Shown in pieces: positions 1 to 10,940 of a stretch of DNA of 64,000 nt (positions within the stretch are counted from its first letter, which is position 1; each line of letters begins with the position of its first letter). The DNA comes from Calliopum simillimum (taxonomy: Eukaryota > Arthropoda > Insecta > Diptera > Lauxaniidae): the NCBI GenBank assembly GCA_951812925.1, contig OX638368.1, forward strand, positions 17,919,187-17,983,186, in the 5' to 3' direction. The notes under the pieces were generated by a model that did not search any database, was not told where the DNA came from, and was given only the letters and a program-made list of their open reading frames with translations. Made by a program: the position numbers and the translations under genes.

Positions 1-29
1 TGGACGTTGAGGATGTCCATTGCGTGGAT
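1..29 (-). CDS. pyd: polychaetoid (ZO-1) C-terminal tail exon, partial at window edge
   Basis: This is the start of the next downstream coding exon of the ZO-1 homologue, cut by the left edge. On the minus strand a TTTGTAG acceptor precedes the exon. Its first two bases complete the Asp codon begun in the previous exon, and it then reads PRNGHPQRP. The phase matches the upstream exon (one base left over). My recollection of fly ZO-1 tails has a very similar DPRNG..PQRP stretch, which supports the call. The remaining tail and the final stop lie outside the window. Confidence 0.75.
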
Positions 30-84
30 CTACAAACAAAACATTAAATAAACAGCCCACTTGGAAAATTTCACAAAAACTTAC

Positions 85-251
85 CAATATTCCGAGCAGC
101 ATTCATATCATGATATTGTGGTCGACCAGGACTACTCTGACGATTCAAATCATTTGCACCAACAAAATTTCTTGCATGATGATCATGCGTACTGCGCGCA
201 TATTCAGGTGCATTCGAATTGATACCGATCGCTGGTAATGGACGTCCGCTG
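85..251 (-). CDS. pyd: polychaetoid (ZO-1) C-terminal tail exon
   Basis: A 167 bp internal exon of the disordered ZO-1 tail. The acceptor is TTAAACAG at its upper end and the donor is GTAAGT just below position 85. Its first base completes an Asn codon from the preceding exon. It then reads SGRPLPAIG, continues through a His/Arg/Asn-rich stretch with STHDHHARN, and ends at AARNI plus one base. It sits between two very short introns, 110 bp (252-361) upstream and 55 bp (30-84) downstream, typical of minimal fly introns. No folded domain is visible; this is part of the Pro/Arg-rich region that in ZO proteins contacts cytoskeletal and junctional partners (family knowledge). Confidence 0.85.
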
Positions 252-361
252 CTGTTTAAGAACGAACAAAAATTAAAAAGAAAAAAAATTATAGATATCA
301 GACAAAACAGAACTCTCAAGCATAAACTCTACGCTCTACATAGCGCGAGAGCAACACATAC

Positions 362-936
362 TTTGCATTCGGTACTGACTTAAGATCATCTGGTGCATTC
401 GGTCCTAATCTGCCTAAATTTTGCATTGTCAGCTGCGCTGTATTGTATGAGTCATATGATGAGACGCTATCATAGGAGCCATTCTGTTGTGCGTTAATGC
501 CCGCCGTCGCTGGATGCTTACCAGCGGCAGCATTCATACGCGCCTGTCGCTCCAATGAAGCTTGCTGACGATCCATTGAATCGGTTGCATTATTACGTGT
601 TATATATTCCGCTTGTACATCAGCACTCACAATAGGTTTGCCAAAGAGACGTTCTTGCGCTGAACGTCCAATTGTGCCACCACCGCCACCGGAACTGCTC
701 GTACGCATTGATGCTGCTGGTATTGGCATATCACCGGGTTCTGGTTTCGATTGTCGATCAATGCGTGGCGGTAAATCAGGTGCATTTATGCCATAAAGTG
801 ATTGTGGTCGTGCTGTGGCGATTGCAGCTGCTGCGGTTACTGCTTCTGTACCACCCGGCATAAAACCACCATATTTGCTGGTATCCATTGTTTGGCGACG
901 ACTTGCCGGTGGATTGATTGAATGGTCATAGGGATT
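362..936 (-). CDS. pyd: polychaetoid (ZO-1) C-terminal tail exon
   Basis: A 575 bp coding exon of the low-complexity tail. The acceptor is AACCTAAAG at the upper end, and the exon opens in phase 0 with NPYDHSINPPASRRQ. It contains an Ala run (TAAAAIATA), a Gly run after SSS (SSSGGGGG), PPRIDRQSKPEPGD and QERLFGKPIV. I place the donor at GTATGTG just below position 362, giving phase 2 so that AA plus C makes the Asn of NA-N-SGR. Reading on past this donor stays open for about 15 codons to a TGA at 316-318, so an intron-retention isoform ending RRVYA is conceivable but less likely than splicing. The tail is expected to be disordered and cytoplasmic. Confidence 0.87.
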
Positions 937-2827
937 CTTTAGGTTTTTGGGAGCGAGAATAAAACAAAAGTTAAAACTGTTAGTACATCATTTCATAAAT
1001 TGTTTCGAAATTACTTAAAGTTGGCGAAGTGGGGAAATCGAAAATTGGTAAAGACTTCGGAGTTATTTTTATTTTAAAAGATACCCCACTGCACTAACTT
1101 TTTGTTTTTTTATATCAAAAATAACTGTCAGTTTTGTTTTTATTTGTATTTATTTTATGCAAAGCAACAATCGCAACTGTTGTAGTTACATGACAGAACT
1201 TTGTACGCAAGTATGCCTCAAGATTAGGAGAGCCTACTGATGTTAGAGATCTTTGGAGAAGGTCTTAAGATCTCGATGTCGAAGATCTTATCTTTCACTA
1301 ACTAAAACGATGAAAAGTTTTGGTCAAATGTTGGACACTTGCGTTGACACTGATGTCATAGTCCGGATACATAGGGTACTTAAATGAAAGTACATGATAC
1401 ATTCATTTTTTCATGATTTACTACTGTATATTTTTTCCACTTTTATTCAAAACTTGACTAAATGTGCTATTAATTTGTCCACTGATGTAAGAGATTTTTG
1501 AAGAATTTCTTAAGATTTTGATATCGAAGAGCTTGTCTTCTATTATCTTTGTAAATGTTCAGCTCGTTATTCGACCCTATTCAAATGATTCCGAAAGTCA
1601 TCTCGGAAGAATGTCAGACAAATGTTGGACAAATCTTTGAAAAGTACTTTGATGCAAGTACATGATACATCTATTTTTTATTCAAAAATTGTCTTAATGT
1701 GTTATTAATTTGTCCATCTTTCTTATGATTTTTTCACATGTGCTATTTATATGTCCACGGACAAATGTGAATAAATCAAGAAGGTGGAAAAACCAACCAG
1801 TTCATAAAACGGTGAGAAATTTTGCACAATTGGTGGACAAATACTTAGAAAACCCTCTATTGGTTCGCTGAACAATGACGAAATAAAGTCAAGGGTTGAC
1901 AGTGAATACAATAATTCAGATATACAGGATAGGGAAAAAGTAATAATGTGAATGTGCCAAAATTTTTGCAAATGGCATAAAATATCATTGTGCTATGACG
2001 TTTATGTTATAGAAAGATAGAGAGTTAGCTCACAATAAACCAATTAATTTGGAACCAGGTGTTTTACTATTCAAAATGCTGCGAAAAAAAACAAATTTGC
2101 ATCACCTCAGAAAATAGTAAACTGGCTCCCATCAATTTTTCAACTAATTGTTGTAAATTTCTTAGCTTCAGATAAACTTTCTGTGTAAACAGAGTCTAGG
2201 TTTTATCATTTCTTACAAAATCGCAGACATCTTATATTATGATATTACTTTTGTCTCACCTAAACGGGTGAAACATTTAAAGCTGTTAGGCTGCGAACAG
2301 AGTGAGCGCTTTGAGCAAGCGTTTCGGAGTTTTAATGAACAAGTTACGCTAAGATTACTTCATATTTGACAACTATTCATGAATATAGTTTTCAAGATAA
2401 TTTTTTTCGAGTTATTTTTTATATTTTATATATGTTAAATAAACTTAATATATGGAAAAAAGTTATCATTTGATATATAGGTAATAATGTATGTATTTTT
2501 TTTTTTGCGAAAGCAACATTAAAATTTTTAATTAGCACATTTGCTTTGACATGCATTTACACATATGTATGTAGCAACCATATATCCTATGGTAAATATA
2601 TATTAATGTTACCAGTATGATTTTTCCGCATGGGTTTTTTTATTTTTAGACTACAATGGCACCGAATTATTTTTTTTTTATAAATTTTTTTAGAAAAATT
2701 TGTTTACTAATGATTTTATGTAAGTAAATGTATTTAGCTAGTAAGAGTCATGTATGTATGTATTTGTAATAGCTATATGTATGTAGTATTTAGTAGTAAG
2801 TAGTATTAGGTATTTTTTGCCTCTTAC
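937..2827 (-). other. pyd intron with a tandem duplication
   Basis: Intron between two tail exons, flanked by a GTAAGAG donor and an AACCTAAAG acceptor. I see no coding potential inside. It holds a roughly 245 bp direct duplication (about 1237-1725) and AT-rich DNA with poly-T runs. Short ORFs here have no recognisable content. Confidence 0.8.
1237..1725. repeat. two-copy direct repeat, unit about 245 bp
   Basis: Two diverged copies in tandem. Each opens with TGATGT(T/A)AGAGAT, contains TTAAGAT.T.GAT.TCGAAGA, then GTACATGATACAT, and closes with a block ending TATTAATTTGTCCA. The first copy starts near 1237 and the second near 1482. Parts of the closing block recur near 1735-1760 (TGCTATTTATATGTCCA), perhaps a third fragment. 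Function unknown. Confidence 0.7.
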
Positions 2828-3061
2828 CGTATATGGAGGTGGTAGTCCTTCACCAATTATGTCTCTATCCCTATCCAAGTTATCCTGATTAGTTGCAATC
2901 GATGGATCAGAGCTCGATTTAACCAATTGTGGTAAATTGCCAAGTGATAATGATGTCGACGGGCCAGGACTTAATTCCAAATCGGATTCAGGACTTGATG
3001 CATATGATAAACGGGATGTGGTCATTGGGAATAGGAAATCATCGGATAAGGATTCAACGGG
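2828..3061 (-). CDS. pyd: polychaetoid (ZO-1) exon following the GUK domain
   Basis: A 234 bp exon (78 codons) in phase 0 at both ends. The acceptor is CAACATAG and the donor GTAAGAG. It opens PVESLSDDFLFPMTTS and contains SYASSPESDLELSPGPS, LGNLPQLVKSSSDPS and ends GEGLPPPYT. It follows the guanylate-kinase-like exon when the alternative exon at 7593-6451 is skipped, since both share phase 0. The Ser/Pro-rich, acidic sequence is a likely phosphorylated linker, and PPPY resembles a WW-binding motif (inference). The match to the fly ZO-1 linker is strong from memory. Confidence 0.9.
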
Positions 3062-4849
3062 CTATGTTGATATTAGTTTCGGGGAAATTAGGTGGAAGTG
3101 GATGATTGAGTTTAGTCAAAAGTAGATTTGTGCATGTGAAAAGGCAAAATTTGCGTGGGATAATTAGAAGAAAGTTTAGGAAATTCGGGGATTTTTTTTA
3201 GTTTAATTGCGGAAAATTTATATCAAAATAAAGCATTTAAGGAATGATATAATATCATATTATTAGCAACAAACGTTTGGCAAAAGTTTTTAATAAAAGA
3301 GACAAAACATAACGTAACAAAACGAAACGTAACGAAATAGAACAAAAAACAATTACGTATTGCATGTAAATGATTTATATAAAATTGTAACAAAAAATTA
3401 AAAATAGACGTTTTTGCCGAGCATTAGTTTCAGAGGATGTTTTTTGGACGGACACAAAGATTATGTTGGCGTTATGTTGGACGATACACAATTTATATAT
3501 ATTTTTAAATGGATTTTAGGTTGATATAGGATGATTGTTTAAATTAAGCAAGGAAATGACCATGATTTGATGTTTGTTTTTTTTTATATTTTTTGATTTT
3601 TTTGTATTTGTTTTAATGTTTATCATAAAATCAATTTTTTTTTATTGCAAGAAAAAAACAAAAGAAAATGAGAAACAAAAAACATTAGGTTAGCAACTTT
3701 ATTAAATTGATTTTGGCAGATAAATTATTTTCTGAACATGTAAAATTACAATGGAATTGTAATTTATTAGCTAGAATACAAAGATTTTATTAAAGCTATG
3801 CTTTAAGTCTAGCGCAAATTTACTTCATTTAGTACGCATTCGCACATTTTGTGTGGCGTAAATTTACTCTGCTACGCGAATACCCTTGTTATGCTTTGCA
3901 CGTAATAGGTCGTTTATAGTTATTTAGTTAATTTACTTTATTTGGTACTGTAATTTTCTTCAATTCCATTGTAATTTTTACACTTTATGTCTTAAAATAG
4001 TGTTGTATTTTGTAAAAATGTGTAGTTATATGATGTGATATTAATGAGTGTAAAGATATGATGGCATGCAACTATTTACTACAAAAATACTACAATATAA
4101 TGACAAATGAAATAATAAAATTCTAGTTAACATAAGGATAATATTTAATAAAATTTTTTATAAATATTTACATAGGTTATTTGTAAAGCTTTTAAAAGGA
4201 AACCACACTTACATGCAAGTTGATTTAGTTGATTTAGAGCAGACGCGTAAGTAATTGATTGTGGCAAGTGACAGTTAGAGCGACATACTTAGTCTGGGAC
4301 TTACTTAAATTCTATGGCGTATATTATTGCCTTAATTTTTAAAGTGCGGGAATTGTATTTCCGCAATTTGGTGTAGAAAAGACAAGTTTTCAAGAACATT
4401 CTACGAATATCTGGCACTTTATATATTTCGTAGATTAAAATGCTAAGAATCAGAGTCATGATCGTTTATTAGTTTTCTATGTGCAAATATTTCAGTACTG
4501 TCTCGTTGCTATTATCGTTGTTACTGGTAATTTTTTGTTATTCGGGTACTTAAATCTAGAATATTGTAGTATATATGCGATAGTATGTTTTTTGTTATTG
4601 TTTTTCGTACTCAAAACTACCTTTGGATAAGTAAGAATTAACTTACTGGTAGGAATTAGGAGTATAGGAGATGTTAGCAGGTATTAATATTGTAAAATAT
4701 CGATACTTGCGATTCGAAACGTTTACTTATAAAAGAACAAACAAACTGAATTATTTTATTCATATAAATCAAGTGAAGAAAAAGGTTAGAAAAGAGGAGG
4801 TTTTAAATCCAAAATACGTCATTTCATGAAAACTTCTATTGAAATTTCC

Positions 4850-5345
4850 AATATTGGATATTTTTGGGAAATTTATGGGAAATTTTCAAATTTTCTATCG
4901 GAGTTGGGCTTTTTTAATTGCATATACTTTTCATTCTAGAGGTGGCTTCTGGCTGAAAAGACCACCTCTTATACAGCCTATCATAGCAGCCTCGCTTAGT
5001 TAAAAACAAAATCCCTTAAATGCTTGAAACATTTATTCAAAATTCCGCAAAATTTTAGTGGTTGCGTTTTTTGCAATTTTATAGAAATTTCTATTAATTC
5101 TCACACATGGGTAAATTTTGGGAAATTTATGGGAACTTTTCCAAAACTGCAAATTTATGAAATTTATCAATTTATTAACAATTTTAGTGCAAAAAGTTAA
5201 AAATTTCCCACATGGGATATTTTTGGGAAATTTTTTTGAACTGCAAATTTATAAAATTTATTGATTTATTAACAATTTTAGTGTAAAAAGTTCAAAATTT
5301 CCCAATTGGAAAATAATAAAAGTTTTGGGAAATTTTTCAAAACAT
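4850..5345. repeat. degenerate tandem repeat around TTTGGGAAATTTATGGG
   Basis: Three imperfect blocks begin near 4850, 5107 and 5213, each with TTTTGGGAAATTT followed in the later two by GCAAATTTAT, AAATTTAT and ATTTATTAACAATTTTAGTG. The last two units are spaced about 106 bp apart. No coding meaning; AT-rich intronic repeat. Confidence 0.6.
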
Positions 5346-5768
5346 TAAAAAATAAATTTTAATCGCACCTCTAACAGCTTCAGTCAATTATTTTTAACAA
5401 TACTAAAACTTCCCACACTAAATTTTTTTAGAAAATTTTTTAAATTTTCGAATTTATGAAATATTAGAGAGAATAATATTCTGAAAAGCTGTTGGTCACA
5501 CTTCTAGAGTTGGAGTCTGAGAGAGTAGTCGTTGCTTATATCAAAAATCTGTATATATTTTTTCATATTTTCTGTAAAACATATTCTGGGCATCAGGATT
5601 TTCTGTAAGGAAAGAGGGGTACTGAAAATAAACTCCTCTAGAGTACTTTGTACAATTGTTGGAACAAAGTGGGCTTATTAGACTAATGTGTTTCTTACAT
5701 TTTCGATATTTTTGGAAGTTTTCATTCGTATGCTGAGTGATAGAGGTTAGGTAAAATGTTATGGTCCA

Positions 5769-5833
5769 CAGTGGCGGATCCAGCATTGTAAAGAGGGGGG
5801 GCCGATTGACTACATTTCTTGGAGCCGCCACTG
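5769..5833. mobile_element. tiny hAT-like hairpin remnant (CAGTGGCGG termini)
   Basis: The 65 bp segment starts CAGTGGCGG and ends CCGCCACTG, an inverted repeat of the kind found at hAT transposon termini. Flanks are ATGGTCCA and ATGGCTTT, which share only four leading bases, so an 8 bp target duplication is not clear. Probably a collapsed MITE. Confidence 0.4.
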
Positions 5834-5970
5834 ATGGCTTTGGTTTCAGTTTCCTTTCGAAATTTTATTAAAATCGGAATTTTTTAGGGTGTGTTTGAGA
5901 AAAACCAACTATAAAATTTTTTACATAAAATACTTTGGAGTAGTATTTAAAACCAAGATGAAACCCTTCC

Positions 5971-6199
5971 CCACACAGTCAAAATTTAAGTTTAATTTTA
6001 AAACCAAAAAGTATTTATATAGAACGATGCCAAAAAAAAAAAAACTAATTTTAAATTATTTTGGAATAAATTTCATACTGTTTTGGTATAAATTTCTAAT
6101 TTTTTGGAAAAAAATCGGGATTTAATACCAAAAAAGTTTAAAATCTATACTAAAAAGAATCAAAAGTAAGAAAAGTAAACTATCATTTTTAAGTGTGCA
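5971..6199 (+). mobile_element. MITE family A, copy 1
   Basis: Starts CACACAGTCAAAATT, passes through AAACCAAAAAGTATTTATA, GAACGATGCCAAAAA and GGAATAAATTTCATAC, and ends with AAACTATCATTTTTAAGTG. Three further copies of the same unit lie at 27840-28062, 29809-30007 and (inverted) 41505-41727. No coding capacity; the repeated discrete ends point to a non-autonomous DNA element. Confidence 0.65.
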
Positions 6200-6450
6200 C
6201 ACTACTCTGGTAGGTATTAGATTTTAGGCAAAAACATGAAACCATAAATCTACTCCCTAAACATATCCCATTTTTTCATGTGTCCAGATGGTCAATAGAA
6301 GAACAAGCATTCCCAATAATCAATTATTACACTCTTAGACTTGCTGTCTGACTGTCTGTTATGTGTCTGCCACATCAATAATGCCATGCCTCATAACAAG
6401 CGAGCGCTCAAGCTTCTTGTGCATCCTTTCAACTAAATCAACACTGATTC

Positions 6451-7593
6451 TCATGCAACACAATTGCTACCGTTAATATTATTGTTATTTTGATTATTGT
6501 TGTTGTTATGGTTATTGTTAGCAATATTTGAAGTATTATAGTTATTAATGGAATTTGTGGATGTTAAATTTCTAGCTGCTGGTATTGGACCATTAAAACC
6601 ATCACTTTCATCGACCAATGTACCGGCACTACTGCTATTGGCATTATCAATCATCAATTCAATGGCAGCATTTGAAAAGCCAACAAAATCATCCACACCA
6701 ACACCATTAACATGAGTGGGCGTATTATTATTATTGGACATTGCTAGTAGTCTAGAGCTGCTGCTGTTGAGTTGCTGCTGTTGTGGCTTGAGGTGCTGCA
6801 TACCACCAGCACCGCCATTTAAAATGCTTGCACCAGCAGCAGCGGCGGCCGCAGCAGTAGCTGTACGATAACCTCCTGTCACATGTTTTGTCGATGATTC
6901 CTTTCCAGTTTCATCATCATTGATCAAATTAAGATTGGAATCAAATACGTTTGGACGTTGTTGAAAAAGTTCATGATAATAATAGGGTGTAGTACGACGT
7001 TCGGTCGAAGCAGCGCGACTGGTAGCACTACCACCGCCACCACCCATAAAATTACTATTCAGTGTTAAAGTCGATTGTGTGGATGAGGCCAAATTGGAAA
7101 TCGAAAGACTATCACGTTTGGGCAATGTTTCATGTGCAACAGCATTTCTTTGGGTCTTCGGACCTCCAGCAACACTAAAGCTGGATAAAAGATTCGGTTG
7201 TGAACTATGAAATTGTGATGACAACTCATCAGTACTGATGTTGTTGCTATCATCGTTTGTTGGCTGCAGCAGTTTATGCTTTAGTTGTGGATTCGCCAAA
7301 CCACCAGGTAGCGAGGAGGCCGGTTTTATTATGGGTACCATCGTGTAAGATGTTAAACGTTTCGGTTGTTGCATAGTTGGTGTGGAATTATATGTTGACT
7401 GTTCGTAGCTCTTCGTCGTGGTCGCCGTTGGACGTGGCGGTGTTAATGGACATTCATTGGGTAGTAGCGAAAATGAATTTCGTCTTCCCCATGTGTAGCG
7501 TGGTACAGAATTGGATGTGGGATGACAACAGGGAAGTTTGCAAGGCGGTGCAATATAGGGTGGGAATATCATTTCAGTAGGGGAATCGGGTAG
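6451..7593 (-). CDS. pyd: polychaetoid alternative 3' terminal exon with low-complexity tail
   Basis: An open exon of 380 codons plus a TGA stop at 6453-6451. The acceptor is TTATTAACAG, and the exon opens LPDSPTEMIFPPYIAPP in phase 0, exactly the phase left by the GUK exon (ending MSESK). The product is Ser/Asn/Gln-rich: YTWGRRNSFSLLP and TPPRPTATTTK near the start, a Gly run before SATSRAAS, an Ala run (TATAAAAAAAG), KPQQQQLNSSSSR, SNNNNTP, and a terminal Asn-rich run ending NINGSNCVA. No folded domain is seen. It would give a ZO-1 isoform with a different C-terminus that lacks the tail exons at 3061-1. Drosophila pyd is known to make several isoforms by alternative splicing; whether this exact exon corresponds to one of them I infer but cannot check. 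An internal donor that would make it a cassette exon was not found by eye. Confidence 0.75.
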   Translation of the reverse strand, partial: LPDSPTEMIFPPYIAPPCKLPCCHPTSNSVPRYTWGRRNSFSLLPNECPLTPPRPTATTTKSYEQSTYNSTPTMQQPKRLTSYTMVPIIKPASSLPGGLANPQLKHKLLQPTNDDSNNISTDELSSQFHSSQPNLLSSFSVAGGPKTQRNAVAHETLPKRDSLSISNLASSTQSTLTLNSNFMGGGGGSATSRAASTERRTTPYYYHELFQQRPNVFDSNLNLINDDETGKESSTKHVTGGYRTATAAAAAAAGASILNGGAGGMQHLKPQQQQLNSSSSRLLAMSNNNNTPTHVNGVGVDDFVGFSNAAIELMIDNANSSSAGTLVDESDGFNGPIPAARNLTSTNSINNYNTSNIANNNHNNNNNQNNNNINGSNCVA

Positions 7594-8239
7594 CTGTTAA
7601 TAAAATGATTTTGGATTTTTTGAAAATTTATATAGTAATTAGTTTGGATGGGAATATGGAGTGATGTAGTGAGGTAAAGTTAAAGAAATTAAGTAAATTA
7701 TGTTACCATCACCGTAAATTAAAATGTTAAGATCAAAATAAAGTAAGTAATTTAAAATAATGATACAACTAAATACATTTGTAGTAAAAATATCTTAAAT
7801 TCTAACTGCACAGGCCTTGATTTATAGATAAACACAGATAAGCATTGACCTAGGGCACCAGCGTAGAGCAGAGCCTATGATTATAAGAAGTTGAAGACTT
7901 TCGGATTTTTGATACTCGAAAAGTATTCGTATTACTTGGGAAAGTTGCCCTCGAATGGGATCGCCAAGAAAAAATATGAAACTTCTTAAATAAACTTGTG
8001 ATAATCTAAAATTCTCCCACTAAAAAATTGCTTACGCAAATCATCAATCGATCATAGTGAGACTTCAACTCGCCATTGTATTCAATTTATGGACAAAAGA
8101 ATATCGTTAATCATGCTTTGCCTTTTCCATCAAGACCAAGATCAGTTCTAGAATCCAAGACTTAGCTCATCATTAGTCGTCCAAGTTTCAAATCAGTTAG
8201 TTTTTCTTGGAATTTTGATGGGATGGCCACCACTCTCAA

Positions 8240-8990
8240 ATCGATATAGAATTTTTCGGAAGTGGCAACTTTTCAAAGAAGAATGTCAAATTTTGATGAC
8301 ATTTTATCTAGTAGTTTTGAAGTTATCGCTGTATGGGTGACGTTACTTTTGGAGTTTTTGCGTCGTAGCAATGGACGAAACATGGATTCACCACTATACA
8401 CTGGAGTCCAATAAACAGTAGGCAACATGGTCAGAACCGGATGAGAGTCGTTCGAAGCGCCCAAAAACGCAAACGTCGGCTGTGAAGATGATGGCCAGCA
8501 TATTTTGGGATGTACATGGCATAATCCTCATTGACTATTTTGGGAAAGGCAGAACCATCACGGGCGACTATTGCGTAGCGTTATTGGATCATTTGAACAA
8601 TGAAAAGAAGACAAAACGGCTGCATATGGCAAAGAAAAAAGTGCTGTTTCACCACGACAATACACTGGTTCATTCCTCGCTAAAAGCAATGGCAAAATTG
8701 AACGAATTGCGATATGAATTGCTGCCCTACCAACCGTATTCTCCAGACTTGGCCCCCAGTGACTATTATATGTTTCCAAACTTGAAAAGATGGCTTCAGG
8801 GAAAGAGATTTTACTCAAATGAAGAGGTCGAGTTCGAAACTGATGCCTATTTTGAGAGCCTCAGCGTCGACTACTAAAGAAAAGGTATCGAAATGTTGGA
8901 GGATCGTTGGATGAAGAGTATCTCCATGGATGGGAACCATGTTAAAGAATAAAATCGATTTTTATCAAACAGTTTGTGTCTTCATCATTT
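8240..8990 (+). pseudogene. degenerate mariner transposase fragment
   Basis: Remnant of a mariner-family (DD34D) transposase on the plus strand. Near 8368 the frame reads VAMDETWIHHYT (first catalytic Asp region), interrupted by a stop shortly after. From 8482 an open stretch gives ASIFWDVHG, VLFHHDN (second Asp) and YSPDLAPSDYYMFPNL (third Asp). After a stop at 8877 the frame continues with GIEMLEDRW, typical of mariner C-termini. The N-terminal HTH half is missing or unrecognisable and no clear terminal inverted repeats were found. Inactive, lying inside a pyd intron in the opposite orientation to the gene. Confidence 0.85.
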
Positions 8991-9974
8991 TTCCTGGGAC
9001 TTTTTGAAGCATGTAGTAACCACCAAAGTGCACCTTGTATAAAGAGATGATATTCTTAGCGGAGTCATTTTCCAGCTGTTCCAAAGCCCAAGCAAAGCAG
9101 GAATAACTAAGTAGGTGGAAATCTTTTGATTCAATTGAACACCTTGTGGGAGATTTTGAAGTCTTTTTACAGAATCATTCATAAACTAGTGGGGCTAATG
9201 TACAGTTTCTAAGATCTCTGGAGAGTTTACGTTCTTGGCCCACACTTTCGGCAAAAGCAGCAATATTCTCGACTGATTGAACTCTGCAAAGAAAAAGCTT
9301 GGCGAGGTCATAAAATCTACTTACATCTACGTATTCCAAAATTTTTTCTACTGAACCTCTCACTCCTTTCAAAAAGAAAGCTTAGTTTATGGAGAAATAC
9401 TTAGCGATTTTCAGTTTTGAAAGGAATTTTCCAGAGAATTGAATTGACACATTTTCAGAAAGAGGTGTGGTATCTTCACAACTTGTACACCCACTTGTAC
9501 TTAGTGAACTTTTTAAGTAAGCTTCAGCCGTATGCTTATGGCATATGAAGTAATGAATCAAAAATAGGCAGACTTGGGCAACGATTTGCAGAAGAAATAC
9601 CTTTGAATAAGTGCACTTGTTGAGAGGACATAATTCTGACATTCGGTGCTATTAGAGGTTACAGAATTATGTAGCTTAAAAGTAAACTAAAAGTTATGAA
9701 TTACAACATTAAAATTAAATAAGCTAACTAAATTAGAATGACAACATTTATATAATTTAAGAAAAGTAGTAATTCAATTCAATAAAAAAGTATTTGGCAA
9801 CTGTTGCCAAAATTAATAAATGTGCGCGAAATATTCACTTAATAATAAAGACGACAAACCTGCACCACACCAATATATATTCCAATGTAATAAAATGAAA
9901 ATTTTGTGCAACATCATGAAAAAACCTAAATCTACAACTACACACTCGAATACAAAACGTTTTCCAACACTTAC

Positions 9975-10563
9975 CTTAGACTCTGACATCCATACGGCAC
10001 CACTTTGTTGCAAATCGATTGCTTCACGCAATTTACGATACCATGATTCTTCATCGTTCAACACAATTTGCGTGCTAAAGATATGCGACCAGACACGTTC
10101 CAGCTTCTGGCATTGATCCAGTAATTTCTTGGAACTTTTATGTGCTGATTTTGGTACACCTTGTCGTAACTGTTTGATGACATGCTTATTGTCGGTCTTT
10201 AGGAAAATCACAACTGGATAGAATTGCGCATAATTAAGACGATCCACAGCATTTGGTGTTATATCCAGTAGCGCATGTTTGCCACGATCCATTATATCAC
10301 GTATATTCGATAAACGTACTATACGACATTTTGCATTCGACTTATCATCATCTTGCAATGGTGCTGTGAATTTATCGGGAAAATCTTTGGTCAGCTTCTC
10401 GCGTGCAACATCTGAGACTGGTCCAAAGAGTACAACGGGACGCACAAAACCAGGATGACGTAGCACAACACGTTCATAAGCTGGAAATTTCGAAATGCTA
10501 TCGGAGAAGACAACATCATCCCAGTTTTCACGTGACAGACTCTTCGAGCGACGATGCGTTGAG
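9975..10563 (-). CDS. pyd: polychaetoid (ZO-1) guanylate-kinase-like domain exon
   Basis: A 589 bp exon. The acceptor is TTTTCTAG and the donor GTAAGT. The first base completes an Arg codon, then it reads STHRRSKSLSRENWDDVVF, the conserved SH3-GUK hinge of ZO proteins. The GUK fold follows: RPVVLFGPVSDVAR in place of a kinase P-loop, CRIVRLSNIRDIMDRGKH, ALLDITPNAVDRLNYAQFYP, VVIFLKTDNKHVIKQLR, and a C-terminal helix ending AVWMSESK. The GxxGxGK nucleotide-binding motif is absent, as in MAGUK scaffolds, so the domain should bind proteins rather than phosphorylate GMP. It ends in phase 0, compatible with either the exon at 7593 or the one at 3061. Confidence 0.95.
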
Positions 10564-10940
10564 CTAGAAAATGATGAAAGCGAATTAGATAATGTGGGAA
10601 AATTAAAAATTGGACAACTTCTTCATGCATTAGCTGAGTCTGAATGTGAACAACTTAAGGAAGATACAATGAAGGTTTTATAGCAGAAGAAAAAAGTTTG
10701 TGCTTCAAATAGGTTTGTCTTAGAGGCGTGGTTTTGTACTAGCGTATGCGTACGTAGGCTTTAATAGTTTCTGCACATGATCTTAAACGGGAAGCTTTAA
10801 TGAGACTAAACCAAGTGGATCTACAAACTTTTTATTTCTGTTATGAAATCTCACATAAATTGTGCTTAGCTCGATATCATTCAAACAACCAAATAAAACC
10901 AGAAGTTACTTAATTTTTAATTTTAATGCTCTCAACTTAC
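10564..10940 (-). other. pyd intron, 377 bp
   Basis: Short intron separating the SH3 exon from the GUK exon, bounded by a GTAAGTTG donor and a TTTTCTAG acceptor. Nothing else is seen in it. Confidence 0.85.

Larger units (their letters stand above)
3062..9974 (-). other. pyd intron containing an alternative terminal exon
   Basis: A 6.9 kb intron when the alternative exon (7593-6451) is skipped. Contents, right to left: degenerate mariner fragment (8.2-9.0 kb), the alternative exon, a MITE copy (5971-6199), a small CAGTGGCGG hairpin (5769-5833) and GGGAAATTT-type tandem repeats (4.85-5.33 kb). The stretch 3100-4850 is AT-rich with no recognisable feature. The 9.1-9.8 kb stretch also shows nothing I can name. 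Confidence 0.75.

Noticed and set aside
316..361. Extension of the pyd tail exon reading frame to a stop (ending RRVYA)
   Set aside because: A good GTATGTG donor at 361 gives the correct phase for the next exon; read-through is kept only as a possible retained-intron form.
6474..6540. Trinucleotide-like ATT/GTT run as a microsatellite feature
   Set aside because: It encodes the Asn-rich end of the alternative pyd exon, so it is explained by coding sequence.
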